A stretch of DNA of 64,000 bases from a bacterium (GTDB lineage Bacteria; Zhuqueibacterota; Zhuqueibacteria; Residuimicrobiales; Oceaniaggregativiventaceae). The stretch covers positions 49,766-113,765 of the forward strand of contig JAKQNP010000007.1 of NCBI GenBank assembly GCA_029565675.1, in the 5' to 3' direction. The notes beneath the pieces are model-generated. The model ran no database searches, was not told the DNA's origin, and saw nothing but the letters and a program-made list of their open reading frames with translations. Position 1 is the first letter of the stretch, and each line of letters opens with the position of its first letter. The translations under genes and the position numbers were made by a program. Positions 15,175 to 24,889 of the stretch are shown here, piece by piece.

Positions 15175-17940
15175 TCAAGAACAACCGCTTGTTTCTCCAC
15201 AATTCAAGCATTTGTAGCAGGCGCCATTGCGCACCATGATGGCACCGCAAGAATGACAGGGCGGTGCATCTTCTTGCCGCAAATAGAGTTCACGATCACT
15301 GGCAGTGGGTTCACTCCTTGTTTCAGCAGACCTGAACTCCTCAGGAAGAATCGATTCTGCCGTTTCAGCATTCGGTTTTGTTTGGTTGGTCTTGAGGTAT
15401 TTGTCTTCCAACCAGCGGAAAAGGTAGTCGCTGACCGATTTGGCAATGGGAATGTTCGGATTGTTGGTAAAGCCATAGGGCTCGAAACGGGTGTGGCTGA
15501 ATTTGTCGACAAATACTTTGAGCGGAACGCCATATTGCAGGCCGATCGAAATGGCGGTTGAGAAAATGTCCATCAATCCGGAAACAAACGAGCCTTCCTT
15601 GGCCATGACGATGAAAATCTCACCTGGCGTTTTTTCATCGTATTCACCGACCGTGATGTAGCCTTCATGCCCACCGATCGAGAATTTGTGTGTCCATGCG
15701 TGCCGTTCATCGGGCAAGCGTCGGCGTTTGCCGTTCTCGATTGGCGCGGTTTGATCGTTATTTTGCGCCGCGGGCAAGGGGTGCTTTTTGTTCGTTTTTG
15801 CGTTGGTGTTCAGGGGCTGCGTGCGCTTGGATCCGTCGCGATAGATGGCGATCGATTTAAGACCCAATTCCCAGGCTTGCAGATAAGCTTCGGCGATATC
15901 TTGCGAAATCACATCGTTGGGCATATTGACGGTTTTCGAGATCGCACCCGAGATAAAGGGCTGGACGGCCGCCATCATGCGGACGTGACCCATGTAATGA
16001 ATCGACCGCTGGCCGTTGGTGGGTCTAAAAGCGCAATCAAAAACCGGCAAGTGCTCGCTGGACAGGTGCGGCGCGCCCTCGATTGTATCCTTCTCTTGAA
16101 TATAATTGACGACATCCTCGATCTGAGCGTTTGAATAGTTGAGGCGTTTGAGGGCTGAAGGGATGGTCTGGTTGATCAGTTTGATAAAACCACCGCCGGA
16201 CAGCTTTTTGTATTTGACCAAAGCGATATCGGGCTCGATGCCAGTGGTATCGCAATCCATCATAAATCCGATCGTTCCGGTAGGAGCCAAAACAGTCACC
16301 TGGGCATTGCGATAGCCGTATCTTTCCCCTGTTTCGATGGCATCGGCCCAGGCTTGCTCGGCTGCTGCGAAAAGCGCAGGTGGGACAAAATCCTTTTCAA
16401 TTTTCTGCAGTGCAGCTTGATGTTTGCGCATCACTTGCATCATCGGGGTGCGGTTGCGGCTGAATTCCGCAAAAGGTCCGACAGAACTGGCCAAAACAGC
16501 GGAGGAGAGATAAGCCTGCCCGGTCATCAAGCCGGTCAGCGTGGCCGCCAAAGCCCGGCCGGCATCGCTGTCATAGGGGAGACCATAATACATCAAGAGG
16601 GCACCGAGATTGGCGTATCCCAGGCCCAGCGGACGGAATTTGGTGCTGTTATCCGTAATTGAGTTGGTCGGGTAGCGGGAATTGTCGATGATGATTTCTT
16701 GCGCAACAATCATCACATTGACAGCCCGTCGAAACGCAGTTGTATCAAAGTCACCGTTTTCTTTGACGAAACGCAAGAGATTCAACGATGAAAGATTGCA
16801 CGCCGAGTCATCGACAAACATATATTCGCTGCAGGGATTGGAGCTGTTGATTGGCGCGCTGTTTGGGCAAGTATGCCAGCTGTTGATGGTGGTGTGGAAT
16901 TGAATACCCGGGTCGCCGCAAATATGAGCGGCCTCGGCCATCAAATTGAAAAGATGACGGGCTTTATAGGTATCGATGACCTTACCCGTGGTCACTGCGC
17001 GGGTGTGCCATTCATCGTCTTTTTGCACGGCCCTCATAAAATCGTCGGTAACGCGCACGCTGTTGTTGGAATTTTGGAAAAAGACCGAATTGTACGCTTC
17101 ACCACCGAACGAACCGTCATAGCCAGCTTCGATCAACGCCCAAGCTTTCTTCTCTTCATGCGCTTTGGTGCGGATAAACTCTTCGATATCCGGATGATCG
17201 GCGTTTAAGATGACCATTTTGGCCGCACGCCGCGTCTTGCCACCGGACTTGATCACTCCAGCAAAGGAATCATAGCCGCGCATGAACGAGACCGGGCCGG
17301 AGGCATAGCCGCCAGAGGCCAACTTTTCCTTTGAAGAGCGCAGAGCGGAAAAATTGGTTCCGGTTCCGGATCCATATTTGAACAGCAGGCCTTCGGTTTT
17401 TGCCAAATCCAGAATCGATTCCATGCGATCTTCGACCGAGTTGATGAAACAAGCAGAGCATTGCGGCCGTTTTTCGATGCCCATATTGAACCAGACCGGG
17501 CTGTTAAAGGATGCCTTTTGATTGACCAGCAGATGGGCGAGTTCGCCGGCAAAGCTGTCTGCATCATCCTCGCTGGCAAAGTAACCGCCTTTTTGACCCC
17601 ATTCAGCCAATGTGTTGACCACACGGTCGATCAATTGTTTAATGCTGTTTTCGGCAGGGTAATCAGAATCGTTGGACAGATGGAAATATTTGGAGGCAAC
17701 AATGTTGATGGCGGTTTGCGACCAGGAAACAGGCGCCTCGACTCCCTTGAGCTCAAAAATGACCTCTCCCTTGTCATCGATGATGGTCGCTCTGCGCTGT
17801 GTCCACTCGATCTGCTCATACGGATGGACGCCGGCAGTGGAAAAAAAACGAGGAATGAACAACTTTTCCTTTATATTCGGCAGATTGCTGGTCTCTGCAA
17901 TTTCCAAGCCCAACTGGCTTGGCTCAGCTGTTTTTTTCAT
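15175..17940 (-). CDS. nrdJ: Adenosylcobalamin-dependent (class II) ribonucleotide reductase
   Basis: Reduces ribonucleotides to deoxyribonucleotides with an adenosylcobalamin radical. The product has 921 residues. Active-site elements visible include SACFINSVED, the finger-loop region NPCSEYMFVDDSACNLSSLNLL with the N-x-C-x-E radical site, and APTGTIGFMMDCDTTGIEP in the barrel. The C-terminus ends in CHSCGAIMV..CYKCLNCGETSGCS, the zinc-ribbon and redox-cysteine tail of NrdJ-type enzymes. It is convergent with the STAS gene. About 570-625 bases upstream of the start there is a promoter with tandem NrdR boxes, so the mRNA has an unusually long leader. Confidence 0.95.
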   Translation of the reverse strand: MKKTAEPSQLGLEIAETSNLPNIKEKLFIPRFFSTAGVHPYEQIEWTQRRATIIDDKGEVIFELKGVEAPVSWSQTAINIVASKYFHLSNDSDYPAENSIKQLIDRVVNTLAEWGQKGGYFASEDDADSFAGELAHLLVNQKASFNSPVWFNMGIEKRPQCSACFINSVEDRMESILDLAKTEGLLFKYGSGTGTNFSALRSSKEKLASGGYASGPVSFMRGYDSFAGVIKSGGKTRRAAKMVILNADHPDIEEFIRTKAHEEKKAWALIEAGYDGSFGGEAYNSVFFQNSNNSVRVTDDFMRAVQKDDEWHTRAVTTGKVIDTYKARHLFNLMAEAAHICGDPGIQFHTTINSWHTCPNSAPINSSNPCSEYMFVDDSACNLSSLNLLRFVKENGDFDTTAFRRAVNVMIVAQEIIIDNSRYPTNSITDNSTKFRPLGLGYANLGALLMYYGLPYDSDAGRALAATLTGLMTGQAYLSSAVLASSVGPFAEFSRNRTPMMQVMRKHQAALQKIEKDFVPPALFAAAEQAWADAIETGERYGYRNAQVTVLAPTGTIGFMMDCDTTGIEPDIALVKYKKLSGGGFIKLINQTIPSALKRLNYSNAQIEDVVNYIQEKDTIEGAPHLSSEHLPVFDCAFRPTNGQRSIHYMGHVRMMAAVQPFISGAISKTVNMPNDVISQDIAEAYLQAWELGLKSIAIYRDGSKRTQPLNTNAKTNKKHPLPAAQNNDQTAPIENGKRRRLPDERHAWTHKFSIGGHEGYITVGEYDEKTPGEIFIVMAKEGSFVSGLMDIFSTAISIGLQYGVPLKVFVDKFSHTRFEPYGFTNNPNIPIAKSVSDYLFRWLEDKYLKTNQTKPNAETAESILPEEFRSAETRSEPTASDRELYLRQEDAPPCHSCGAIMVRNGACYKCLNCGETSGCS

Positions 17941-18511
17941 CTCTCCCCTCGACCGGTTTTGCTTATTGCGCGTGGGCCTAAAAAATCAGCCCATGCCATA
18001 AGATTCACTGCGATTTAGTGCATGGAAAATGGGCGGTGCATAGAACAATTGATTCATTTCACTTGTACACATGTGTTTCGATGAGGTCGATGTCGATTGT
18101 TTGGTGCCATGTCTTATTCTAATGCGACAAAAGCGATTGCTTATTGATGCCAGACCGTGTATGAAAGATTGCGATGAACCTCTATGTGTGGAGGCAACAA
18201 ATCCCCTTAGGATTTTTTCAGAACGGCTGGTTTGCTTGATTGAATACCAGCTCTTGATTCCAAGCAAAAACACCCCACCAAGCCTTGTTGAAATAGGAGA
18301 ATCAACATTCTCTACTTCGATCAGGCTTTGCAATCGATAAACTGGGATGGTTGATCATTTGATTCAGGATGTGAAATGACGCTCTTACTGGTGCCAATCC
18401 GTGGATGCGTCGCTGCGTAGACCGATAACCAGGGGAAGTGGAATCCGCTCAGGTTATGCAAGAGCCGTAAAGAAATGTATCAATTTTCGCGTCAATGTCA
18501 ACAGAAAAATT
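17941..18511 (-). other. Long 5' leader region of nrdJ; no gene recognised
   Basis: About 570 bases between the nrdJ start and its NrdR-type operator. It holds no convincing gene. I looked for a cobalamin riboswitch, which would suit a B12-dependent enzyme, and did not find its conserved boxes. Visible items are the perfect palindrome ACACATGTGT at 18067-18076 and, on the minus strand, an ATAACC...GGTTAT inverted repeat near 18425-18457. A weak minus-strand open frame at 17986-18333 has no ribosome-binding site and an unconvincing composition. Confidence 0.4.
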
Positions 18512-18565
18512 CGATATTTTGTGATATTTTTAGCACAATCTACTATATATAGCGTAGGTGGTCAA
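18512..18565 (-). promoter_or_regulatory. nrdJ promoter with tandem NrdR boxes
   Basis: On the minus strand, TTGACC (complement of 18560-18565), a 17-base spacer and TAGATT (complement of 18537-18542) form a sigma-70 promoter reading toward nrdJ. CTATATATAG at 18543-18552 lies in the spacer and matches all ten core positions of the NrdR box (CWATATATWG). A second, weaker box CGATATTTTG at 18512-18521 lies exactly 31 bases away, the three-turn spacing usual for tandem NrdR boxes. NrdR with bound ATP/dATP would repress here. No nrdR gene is in this window. Confidence 0.7.
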
Positions 18566-18845
18566 GTTCATGAAACGCCGCGAAATCTTCAGAAGATCAT
18601 TGCGATACAGGGTATGCCGTCGGCCACAAGAACACTTACAACTCTGATAGTCCTGGACTGTTGGATTCGCTTACCGCAAGCCGGCGCAAAATCCAGTGGC
18701 CAAGGCTCTTCTTCCTGAAAAGCCTAGAATTGTCTTGCTTTGCCCGGCTTTTATGACTATATTTTGCCCGATGATCGGCAGGAGCAAATTAAACCGAATA
18801 TTTCGGCTTCTGCAATGGTTATTACACATGAAAGCATTTTCGGCA

Positions 18846-18875
18846 GCCCTGAAAGATCTCTTTTAGGGCGTTTTT
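18846..18875 (+). terminator. Strong intrinsic terminator or attenuator before ribD
   Basis: GCCCTGAAAGA at 18846-18856 pairs with TCTTTTAGGGC at 18859-18869 (one G-U pair), followed by G and five T. It ends 57 bases before ribD. No FMN riboswitch aptamer is recognisable upstream, so it either ends a short upstream transcript or is the expression platform of an unrecognised attenuator. A second small hairpin (CCACAC/GTGTGG, 18895-18910) lies between it and ribD. The remaining stretch from 18566 shows no supported gene. Confidence 0.7.
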
Positions 18876-18932
18876 ATATTGGCCTCAAGACCGGCCACAC
18901 TCGGGTGTGGGTGAACAAAAGGTGAACCGACT

Positions 18933-20054
18933 TTGAATAACAGTGGCGACAGCCAAAAGAAAACGGATGCAGAATTCATGAAAAGGGCTCTGCTGCTCTC
19001 GGAAAAGGGACGGGGGCAAGTGAGTCCAAATCCTCTGGTTGGCGCGGTCATTGTCAAGGACGGTCAATTTATCGCTGAAGGCTATCACCAGCAATTTGGG
19101 CAAGCCCACGCCGAGGTCAATGCTTTGCTTAAAGCTGGAGATGCTGCCGCCGGAGCGACATTGTATGTGAATTTGGAGCCTTGTTCGCATCAAGGCAAGA
19201 CAGGGCCGTGCACCGAAGCGATCCTCAAGGCCGGGATCGCGAGAGTGGTGATCGGCATGCGAGATCCCAATCCACAGGTCGATGGGCGGGGCGTGACTTT
19301 TTTGCGTTCCAAAGGGATTTCGGTTACCGAGAGTGTTCTCGAAGAACAATGCCGTGAGTTGAACCGGGGATTCATCCATGCACAAAAAACTGGTCGGCCC
19401 TATCTATCGATCAAGATCGCTCAGACTTTGGACGGTCGGATCGCCACCAGCACCGGCCATTCCAAATGGATCACTGCCGAGCCATCCAGAAAAATGGCCC
19501 ATCAGATTCGGGCAAAGCATGATGCGATTTTGGTCGGTATCGGCACTTTATTGACCGATGATCCAAAACTGACTGTGCGTTACAGCCCCGGTCCTTCTCC
19601 TCGCCGGATCATACTGGACAGCCAACTGCGTGTGCCTCTGGATGCCAAAGTGTTGGACAGCGGGCTGGCACAGAACACCTTGTTGATCACCACCGACCGG
19701 GCGTCAAAAGAAAAGATAGCCCGGATCGAGGAACGCGGTGCTCAGGTTGAGGTGTTTCCGCAGGACGACCGCGGTTGGGCGGCGCTGCCGGCGGTGTGGA
19801 CGCTGTTGGTGGAGCGCGGTATCACGTCGCTGTTGATCGAAGGTGGGAGTACGGTGCAAACCGAGTGTATCAGGAATGGCTATGCCGAACGGCTCTACCT
19901 TTTTGTCGCTCCAAAAATCTTGGGTTCGGGAATCGATGCAGTCGGCGATCTGGGAATACGCAACATCAATTCCGCCCTGCGCCTCGGCAATGTAAAAATC
20001 AGGCGGTTGGAAGAGGACTTTTTGATCCGTGCTGATTTCATGTTCAATGAATAG
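18933..20054 (+). CDS. ribD: Bifunctional riboflavin deaminase/reductase RibD
   Basis: Catalyses the second and third steps of riboflavin synthesis: deamination of the pyrimidine and reduction of its ribosyl side chain. Zinc ligands of the deaminase are in HAEVNAL (H59, E61) and PCSHQGKTGPC (C84, C93). The reductase domain runs from about residue 150 (RPYLSIKIAQTLDGRIAT) to the end, with LLIEGGSTV near the NADPH site. The 373-residue length is usual. It starts with TTG after an AAAGGTGA site and is the first gene of ribD-ribE-ribBA-ribH. Confidence 0.95.
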   Translation: MNNSGDSQKKTDAEFMKRALLLSEKGRGQVSPNPLVGAVIVKDGQFIAEGYHQQFGQAHAEVNALLKAGDAAAGATLYVNLEPCSHQGKTGPCTEAILKAGIARVVIGMRDPNPQVDGRGVTFLRSKGISVTESVLEEQCRELNRGFIHAQKTGRPYLSIKIAQTLDGRIATSTGHSKWITAEPSRKMAHQIRAKHDAILVGIGTLLTDDPKLTVRYSPGPSPRRIILDSQLRVPLDAKVLDSGLAQNTLLITTDRASKEKIARIEERGAQVEVFPQDDRGWAALPAVWTLLVERGITSLLIEGGSTVQTECIRNGYAERLYLFVAPKILGSGIDAVGDLGIRNINSALRLGNVKIRRLEEDFLIRADFMFNE

Positions 20055-20090
20055 GGAGAAGGCCGCTCCCGGTTCGTTTAGAGAAAAGCG

Positions 20091-20738
20091 ATGTTTACTG
20101 GATTGATCGAACAAGTCGGTTTTGTTAAACGGATCGAACCTTATGGTCGAGGTCGACGCCTTGCAGTCCAGGCGGAACGGATTTGCAGCGATGCCAAGAT
20201 CGGCGACAGCGTCAGCGTCAATGGAGTATGCCTGACGATCGTCGAATTGCAGCGGCCCATTTTGGCGGTCGAGGCAGTTGAAGAGAGTATGCAGCGCAGC
20301 AATCTGGCCGCTCTGCAGGTTGGCGAAGAGGTTAATCTTGAACGCTCGCTGCGCCTGGATGGCCGTTTGGGAGGCCATTTTGTGCAAGGGCATATCGACG
20401 GCACCGGGATCCTGCAGGCGATCGAACGCCGAGCACCCGGCTATTGGTTGCGCATCTTTACCCATGCCGATCTGCTCAAATTTTGTGTCGAAAAAGGTTC
20501 AATCGCCCTGGATGGCGTCAGTCTGACCGTGGCCGGGCTTGCTGCGGATCGAGTTGAGGTGGCGGTAATTCCACACACCGCTGAATCGACCACTTTGGCG
20601 CAAAAAAAAGTCGGTGCCGTGATCAATATCGAAGTCGATATTTTGGGCAAGTATATCTATAGGTTTATTCATGGGCAGGGCACGAATGCGGAGGGCATCG
20701 ACCTGTCCAAACTGACTGAATGGGGATATTCCATTTAA
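20091..20738 (+). CDS. ribE: Riboflavin synthase alpha subunit
   Basis: Dismutates two 6,7-dimethyl-8-ribityllumazines into riboflavin and the pyrimidine precursor. The N-terminal MFTGLIEQVG is invariant in the family. The two homologous barrels are visible: GDSVSVNGVCLTIV in the first and GSIALDGVSLTVAG in the second, with GGHFVQGHIDGTG between them. The 215-residue length is typical. It is 36 bases after ribD and three bases before the ribBA start, consistent with one operon. Confidence 0.95.
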   Translation: MFTGLIEQVGFVKRIEPYGRGRRLAVQAERICSDAKIGDSVSVNGVCLTIVELQRPILAVEAVEESMQRSNLAALQVGEEVNLERSLRLDGRLGGHFVQGHIDGTGILQAIERRAPGYWLRIFTHADLLKFCVEKGSIALDGVSLTVAGLAADRVEVAVIPHTAESTTLAQKKVGAVINIEVDILGKYIYRFIHGQGTNAEGIDLSKLTEWGYSI

Positions 20739-20741
20739 GTT

Positions 20742-21989
20742 TTGGGTTGTAAAGTGGAAAACTATCATTTCGATTCTATTCCTTTAGCTCTGCAAGATCT
20801 AAAAGATGGCAAGATCGTTATCGTTGTCGATGATCAGGATCGGGAGAACGAGGGCGACTTTATCATGCTGGCGGAAAAAGCCAGTGCTGAAAAAGTCAAT
20901 TTTATGGCCAAATATGGCAGGGGTTTGATATGCGTTCCCATGACCGGGCAGCGTCTGCAAGAATTGCGCATCGAACCCATGGTGGTACAAAACTCCGCCT
21001 TGCTTGGCACTGCCTTTACCGTTTCCGTCGATTTGATTAAAAATGTGACCACCGGCATCTCGGCCCACGATCGGAGCCGCACCATTCTGGCGTTGGTTGA
21101 TCCGGCTTCCAGACCAGTCGATTTCGCCCGGCCGGGACATATTTTCCCGTTGGCCGCAGCCCGAGGTGGGGTTTTGCGGCGCGCCGGTCACACAGAAGCG
21201 GTGGTCGACCTGGCGCGTTTGGCTGGCGCTTATCCCGCCGGCGTGTTATGTGAAATCATGGATGACGACGGAACCATGGCACGTCTGCCCAAATTGCGGG
21301 AAATTGCCAAGCAATTCGATCTCAAGATGATAACCGTTCAAGATTTGATCGAATATCGCCGTCGTACTGAAGTTTTGGTTAAAAAATATGCCACTGCCAA
21401 TCTGCCGACCCGATACGGCACGTTCATCATGCATGTCTACGAAAGTGATGTCGATGAGCAACATCATGTCGCGCTGGTAAAAGGAGAGGTGCAAACCGAT
21501 GAACCGGTGCTGGTGCGCGTACACTCGCAATGTCTGACCGGAGATGTATTTGGCTCAAACCGCTGTGATTGCGGCGATCAACTGCAGTTGGCCATGCGCA
21601 TGATCGATCAGGAAGGCCGCGGCGTATTTTTGTATATGCGTCAGGAAGGAAGGGGAATTGGTCTGGCGGATAAAATCCGCGCCTATGCTCTGCAAGACGA
21701 CGGCCGTGACACAGTAGAAGCCAATGAGGAACTCGGTTATCACGCCGATTTGCGCAATTATGGCATTGGCGCTCAAATCCTGTATGATCTCGGTGTGCGC
21801 CGAATACGCCTTTTGACCAACAATCCCAAAAAAGTCGTTGGCCTGGATGGCTATGGCCTGACAGTGGTTGAACGAGTGCCGATTGAAATCGAGCCCAATT
21901 CATGCAATTGGCGTTATTTGCAAACCAAGCGGGATAAGATGGGACATTTGATCCTGCTGCCGGAAAACGAGGCAAAAATTAAGGAATGA
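20742..21989 (+). CDS. ribBA: Bifunctional DHBP synthase / GTP cyclohydrolase II RibBA
   Basis: The N-terminal half makes 3,4-dihydroxy-2-butanone 4-phosphate from ribulose 5-phosphate ([41 protein letters not shown]). The C-terminal half opens the GTP ring; its zinc cysteines are in [21 protein letters not shown], and RQEGRGIGL marks the catalytic region. Both active sites look intact. The start is uncertain: TTG 20742, or GTG 20754, which gives the more usual short N-terminus. The final codons overlap ribH by four bases. Confidence 0.95.
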   Translation: MGCKVENYHFDSIPLALQDLKDGKIVIVVDDQDRENEGDFIMLAEKASAEKVNFMAKYGRGLICVPMTGQRLQELRIEPMVVQNSALLGTAFTVSVDLIKNVTTGISAHDRSRTILALVDPASRPVDFARPGHIFPLAAARGGVLRRAGHTEAVVDLARLAGAYPAGVLCEIMDDDGTMARLPKLREIAKQFDLKMITVQDLIEYRRRTEVLVKKYATANLPTRYGTFIMHVYESDVDEQHHVALVKGEVQTDEPVLVRVHSQCLTGDVFGSNRCDCGDQLQLAMRMIDQEGRGVFLYMRQEGRGIGLADKIRAYALQDDGRDTVEANEELGYHADLRNYGIGAQILYDLGVRRIRLLTNNPKKVVGLDGYGLTVVERVPIEIEPNSCNWRYLQTKRDKMGHLILLPENEAKIKE

Positions 21990-22459
21990 CCATGCCGGTT
22001 ATTTATGAAGGACAATTGAGCGCTGCAGGCAAGCGGTTCGGAATCGTCGTCAGCCGATTCAATGAGCTGATCTGCAGCAAGTTGTTGGCAGGCGCGCTGG
22101 ACTGCCTTGCACGCCACGGCGCCGACATGCAAAAGATCGATATCGTCTGGGTGCCGGGTTCGTTTGAAATACCGGTCGCCGCTAAAAAAATGGCCGCCAG
22201 CAAAAAGTTTGACGCCCTTATCTGTCTGGGTGCAGTCATCCGCGGTGCCACGCCGCACTTTGAATATATCTCTGCCGAGGTCACCAAAGGGATCGCTCAG
22301 GTGGGGCTCGAATATTCGCTGCCGATTTCTTACGGCGTTATCACTCCTGACACACTGGAACAGGCGCTCGAACGCGCCGGCACCAAAGCTGGGAACAAAG
22401 GCTGGGACGCAGCGTTAGGTGCAATAGAAATGGCGGACCTGTTCAGCAAAATTTCCTGA
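21986..22459 (+). CDS. ribH: 6,7-dimethyl-8-ribityllumazine synthase
   Basis: Condenses the RibBA butanone phosphate with the RibD pyrimidine. A protein of 157 residues with the family motifs [43 protein letters not shown] and the histidine region near residue 90. ATG 21986 overlaps the ribBA stop (ATGA); a second ATG two codons on (21992) may be the real start. It is the last gene of the riboflavin operon; no terminator is obvious behind it. Confidence 0.95.
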   Translation: MTMPVIYEGQLSAAGKRFGIVVSRFNELICSKLLAGALDCLARHGADMQKIDIVWVPGSFEIPVAAKKMAASKKFDALICLGAVIRGATPHFEYISAEVTKGIAQVGLEYSLPISYGVITPDTLEQALERAGTKAGNKGWDAALGAIEMADLFSKIS

Positions 22460-22613
22460 GCCGGTAACCGACCGGCAAGACCATCTGGGGCAATCGGTCG
22501 ATTCCGCGTCGAGACGTCATCTCTACTCCTTGCTAATCGATTGCGTTGCCACCATCATAGCTGCGACTCAGTCCGCTGCCGACCGCACAGAATCCAGAAC
22601 GGAGAGATCTATC

Positions 22614-24848
22614 GTGATTAACTGCAGAAAACTCCTCTGCGCGATCGCCGCTTTTACAGGGTGTGCTTTTGCCTTATTGGCTGCACCAGAGCGGATTTTT
22701 GCACAGGCTGGTGAATGGAAAACCTTTACGCATACAGGTGATGTTCGCCGTTTTGCAGTGGGCGAGGAGGCGATCTGGTGTGCGACCAATGGGGGCCTGT
22801 TGCGGTTTGACCGCCAGCAATCGAATTTTTCCGTCATCACCAATACCGAGGGATTGGCGGGAAATGATCTGGTCGCCGTCACCGTCGACCAGCGAAACCG
22901 AGTATGGGTCGCGACGGCAGAAGGAAACCTCAATATCCTTGATCCGGTTTCTGCTGAATGGATCATCAAGAACGATTACCGCAAAGTTGGTATCCGCGAT
23001 TTATTGGCCTTTGGCGATTCGATATTCGTCTCTCTTTCCATAGGCGTCAGCCTCTATGATGTGAGCAAATCGGCTGACCACACCTTTTGGGAAACCAAAG
23101 AGACCTGGCACGTCGGAGAAACCAATCGAACGACCATCATCGGGCGGGAGATCTGGTTGGCCACCGAAAACGGCATCAAGCGAAATTCACTCGACTACCC
23201 CAACCTCAAAGATCCAGCCATGTGGCAACTTTTCACCGTGCAAGACGGGTTGCCGGACAACCATTGTTATTTTGTCAAAAGAATCGCTGACCAGATTCTG
23301 TCTGGGACAGACAAGGGATTGGCCTTATTCAACGGATCGCGCTGGCAAGTGATTGCGCATTCGGGTTTATCGGTGACCGATGCCGTTGCAGACGGCCAAG
23401 GATTTTTGACCGTGGCAACATCCGCTGGCGTTTTCACCCAGATTGCAGCCGACGCCTGGCAATTGCGCGGCCCGGCACTAAACCATGTCAAGCAAGTCAA
23501 TACCGACCGCGATGGTCAGCTTTGGATGATCCAATCCGATCTCGGACTGGCGCGTTTTGCGACAAACAGCAATGCATGGGAGTCTTTTCGTGCCGGAGGG
23601 CCGGTTAGCAATGCCTTCAGCGCGCTCGCTGTCGATCGGGATGGCAACCTCTGGGCTTCATCCCCGAATCCAGGGGGAGGCATTTCGCGCTTTGACGGCA
23701 GCAGCTGGACCACCTATGCCCGGCGATTCTGGGATCCTCAGGCTCCGTCGCATGCCGATGATTTTCGCGCTCTGGCTGTCGATAGTTCGAATCGAATATG
23801 GGCTGCCTCCTGGGGCGGCGGTGTTACCATCATCGATCCCAATAGCGATCCAGTCAGCTACACTGTTCTGGATGCCACCAACAACCGTCTGTCAGGGATC
23901 CCGAACGATCTCAATTATGTGGTAACCACCGGCTTGGTGGCCGATTTGCAGGGCAATATGTGGATTCTCAATCGAGAGGCTGCCAACCGCAATGTTTTGG
24001 CGGTCGTCAGTCCTGAAAACCGCTGGCAGTATTTTTCGACCAGCGACGGCATCGGTTCTCTGGCAATTTCAGCGTTGGCCATCGACAATGCTGGCCGCAA
24101 ATGGATTGGCACCGCCGACCGAGGCATCAAGGTGCTCGAGGACGGCGGAACGATCTTTAACAAAGCGGATGACGATCTGAGTCAGGGCTTAACCACAAGC
24201 GATGGTCTGCAGAGTATGGCTATCCAATCGTTGGCCGTCGATTCGGATGGAGTTGTCTGGGTCGGTACCCCTGAAGGATTGAATTACTGGTTTCAAGGGC
24301 AGGTCGGGGTGCGCTTTTCGGTGATCAACGACGATATTACGACACTCATGGTCGATACCCAAAACAACAAATGGCTAGGCACCAGCGGCGGATTTTCACG
24401 CCTGGCCAATGACAGTTTCACGTGGGAACATTTCAGCACCTCCAACAGCCCGCTGGTTTCCGACCGCATCACTTCCTTTGCCATGAATCATCGCACCGGT
24501 GAACTCTACATCGGCACGACCAATGGCCTTTCTCGACTGCAAACCACTTATGCTCGACCGGAAAAATCCCTTGACCTGGTAAAAGGGTATCCGAATCCAT
24601 TTATCATCAGCGGTCCCAACCCCCGTTTTGTGATCGACCGATTGGCCGCGCAGGCATCAGTCTCGATCTATACGCCGGAAGGCGTTCTGGTTCGGAAAAT
24701 TCCTGAATCGCAAGTGATGGGCTCGCAGGCGGTTTGGGATGGTAAAAACAACCATCAGGAATTCGTTGCGAGTGGCATCTATTTGTATCTGGTCACCGCG
24801 CAGGGTGGACAGTCGGCTGTCGGCAAGGTGGCGGTTGTTCGCCCTTGA
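22614..24848 (+). CDS. Secreted beta-propeller protein with FlgD/type-IX-like C-terminal domain
   Basis: A 744-residue extracytoplasmic protein. GTG 22614 with a GGAGAG site gives a clear signal peptide (LLCAIAAFTGCAFALLAA, cleavage probably after AQA near residue 31). About a dozen repeats follow with the pattern VDxxxxxWVGTxxGLxxF, as in two-component regulator propeller sensors, but there is no kinase or membrane domain. The last 90 residues (KGYPNPF..SVSIYTPEGVLV..WDGKN..VASGIYLYLV) form an Ig-like FlgD or type-IX sorting-type domain common in the FCB group. Probably surface-attached or secreted; ligand unknown. Lies between ribH and recN without sharing their function. Confidence 0.82.
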   Translation: MINCRKLLCAIAAFTGCAFALLAAPERIFAQAGEWKTFTHTGDVRRFAVGEEAIWCATNGGLLRFDRQQSNFSVITNTEGLAGNDLVAVTVDQRNRVWVATAEGNLNILDPVSAEWIIKNDYRKVGIRDLLAFGDSIFVSLSIGVSLYDVSKSADHTFWETKETWHVGETNRTTIIGREIWLATENGIKRNSLDYPNLKDPAMWQLFTVQDGLPDNHCYFVKRIADQILSGTDKGLALFNGSRWQVIAHSGLSVTDAVADGQGFLTVATSAGVFTQIAADAWQLRGPALNHVKQVNTDRDGQLWMIQSDLGLARFATNSNAWESFRAGGPVSNAFSALAVDRDGNLWASSPNPGGGISRFDGSSWTTYARRFWDPQAPSHADDFRALAVDSSNRIWAASWGGGVTIIDPNSDPVSYTVLDATNNRLSGIPNDLNYVVTTGLVADLQGNMWILNREAANRNVLAVVSPENRWQYFSTSDGIGSLAISALAIDNAGRKWIGTADRGIKVLEDGGTIFNKADDDLSQGLTTSDGLQSMAIQSLAVDSDGVVWVGTPEGLNYWFQGQVGVRFSVINDDITTLMVDTQNNKWLGTSGGFSRLANDSFTWEHFSTSNSPLVSDRITSFAMNHRTGELYIGTTNGLSRLQTTYARPEKSLDLVKGYPNPFIISGPNPRFVIDRLAAQASVSIYTPEGVLVRKIPESQVMGSQAVWDGKNNHQEFVASGIYLYLVTAQGGQSAVGKVAVVRP

Positions 24849-24889
24849 GCGGATAGGGGCAAGTGATTGCGAAAAAAAGTGTTCGGGCC

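Noticed and set aside
17986..18333. 115-codon minus-strand open frame upstream of nrdJ
   Set aside because: No ribosome-binding site, no recognisable domain and an unconvincing composition; better explained as leader.
17941..18530. Cobalamin riboswitch upstream of nrdJ
   Set aside because: The conserved aptamer boxes, including GCCACTG, were not found on the minus strand.
18600..18846. FMN riboswitch before ribD
   Set aside because: The conserved aptamer segments such as CGGCGGT and the GAAATTCCC region are absent, although a terminator is present.
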